Part shown: positions 63,562-64,000 of the stretch, piece by piece | How the letters are laid out: every line of letters starts with the position of its first letter | How positions within the stretch are numbered: the stretch's first letter is position 1 | Origin: a virus | IMG/VR virus record: IMGVR_UViG_3300025930_000007 | Coordinates: 186,001-250,000 of that record | Direction: 5' to 3' (one strand) | Length of the DNA: 64,000 nucleotides | Position numbers and translations under genes: made by a program | The notes under the pieces: generated by a model | Told to the model about the DNA's origin: nothing | Databases searched by the model: none | Seen by the model: only the letters and a program-made list of their open reading frames with translations

Positions 63562-64000
63562 GGCCTAACTCCTTGAGAGTAGGCCATGATAGATCACGAG
63601 GGGCTACGTTGACCAGAGGAAGAGGCCAGTCGATGGCGCCGACCGGGCTTATTCCACGCTCCTGGGCAGGCTTGTAATCGTTGTCCACCAGATAAAGCAG
63701 ACTGGCGCCGTCGTCGAGCGCCTGGCACCCATGGGCAACGCCTCTTGGGATGAAAAGAGCATTCGCCTGAGGGTAGAGAATGACGCCATAGGATTCGCCG
63801 TAGGTCGGGCTATCGGGCCGAACGTCCACGATCGCGTCGTAGATACGCCAAGCGACCGCCATCACGATCTTGCCCTGGGCCCATGGATCCGCCTGCCAAT
63901 GCATTCCTCGCACGGTTCCGGACTTCTCGTTCCGGACCATGTTGACCCGGCGGATATCGAACTCGATGCCCTGAGCGGCGAGCTTCTCCCGAACGAAAGC
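63551..64000 (-). CDS. rfbC: dTDP-4-dehydrorhamnose 3,5-epimerase-like protein (partial, N-terminus outside window)
   Basis: The frame continues past 63940 to the window edge (AFVREKLAAQGIEFDIRRVN), so it is truncated here. VRGMHWQ (catalytic His of RmlC) and PRGVAHGCQ are visible, with cupin-type strands. Produces dTDP-sugar for a glycan; pairs with the three glycosyltransferases. dTDP-rhamnose itself is not proven. Confidence 0.85.
   Translation of the reverse strand, partial: AFVREKLAAQGIEFDIRRVNMVRNEKSGTVRGMHWQADPWAQGKIVMAVAWRIYDAIVDVRPDSPTYGESYGVILYPQANALFIPRGVAHGCQALDDGASLLYLVDNDYKPAQERGISPVGAIDWPLPLVNVAPRDLSWPTLKELGREA

Noticed and set aside
1-64000. CRISPR arrays, tRNA or rRNA genes, insertion sequences
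   Set aside because: No regular direct repeats with spacers, no tRNA-like T-loop/anticodon set, no transposase were seen by eye. A tRNAscan or CRISPR tool would settle it.

Overview
The window looks like an accessory region of a large (jumbo or huge) tailed-bacteriophage genome. The reasons are about 130 tightly packed genes, most of them small and almost all on the minus strand, with ATGA, GTGA, TAATG or TGATG start/stop overlaps. There are many Cys-rich mini-proteins, nucleic-acid repair enzymes typical of big phages, and no metabolic or ribosomal operons. No terminase, capsid, portal, tail-tube or replicative polymerase gene is recognisable here, so the phage assignment is an inference. 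The code is standard (TAA, TAG and TGA all act as stops). I saw no tRNA, rRNA, CRISPR array or insertion sequence. The host is unknown; promoters are sigma70-like (TTGACA/TATAAT) and Shine-Dalgarno sites are common.

Layout: 0-5 kb holds a Pro-rich putative virion protein, a DUF7007-like protein, an APS-kinase-like protein and a plus-strand HNH-AP2 homing endonuclease. 5.3-20.5 kb is a long minus-strand run of about 50 mini-genes, many with Cys pairs that should bind zinc, interspersed with a MazG-like protein, an HNH protein, a RuvC-like resolvase and a GSx..DxD nucleotidyltransferase. 20.5-31.8 kb has an ADP-ribosyltransferase-like protein, three Tat-signal-like proteins if the one at 13.4 kb is counted, a beta-helix protein, an S24-type peptidase, a TylF-type O-methyltransferase and isolated plus-strand genes. 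31.8-42 kb is enriched in RNA repair and proteostasis genes: a transglutaminase-like protein, T4 Rnl1-type RNA ligase, Thg1-like 3'-5' polymerase, HEXXH protease, stand-alone ClpC N-domain protein, SPFH-like protein, an HNH-RNA ligase fusion and a methyltransferase. 42-50.3 kb carries plus-strand operons (SEC-C protein; DNA ligase, unknown, DpdA-like protein). 50.3-59.2 kb has an ASCH protein, Pro/Gly-rich membrane or virion proteins, a NUDIX hydrolase and a family-X polymerase. 59.2-64 kb is a glycan/DNA-methylation block (GT4, two GT2, adenine-specific MTase, partial RmlC).

The most striking unexplained structure is regulatory. Twelve sigma70-like promoters, on both strands, are each followed within about 1-11 nt of the predicted transcription start by a stem-loop whose loop is C-rich (core TCCCC). 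Stem sequences differ but geometry and loop are kept. A second promoter class has GGTAAACC/GGTATACC operator-like repeats between and over the -35/-10 boxes and no C-loop hairpin. The two classes suggest two regulons: repressor-type control of mini-gene operons, and an RNA-element-controlled set that includes most putative virion genes.
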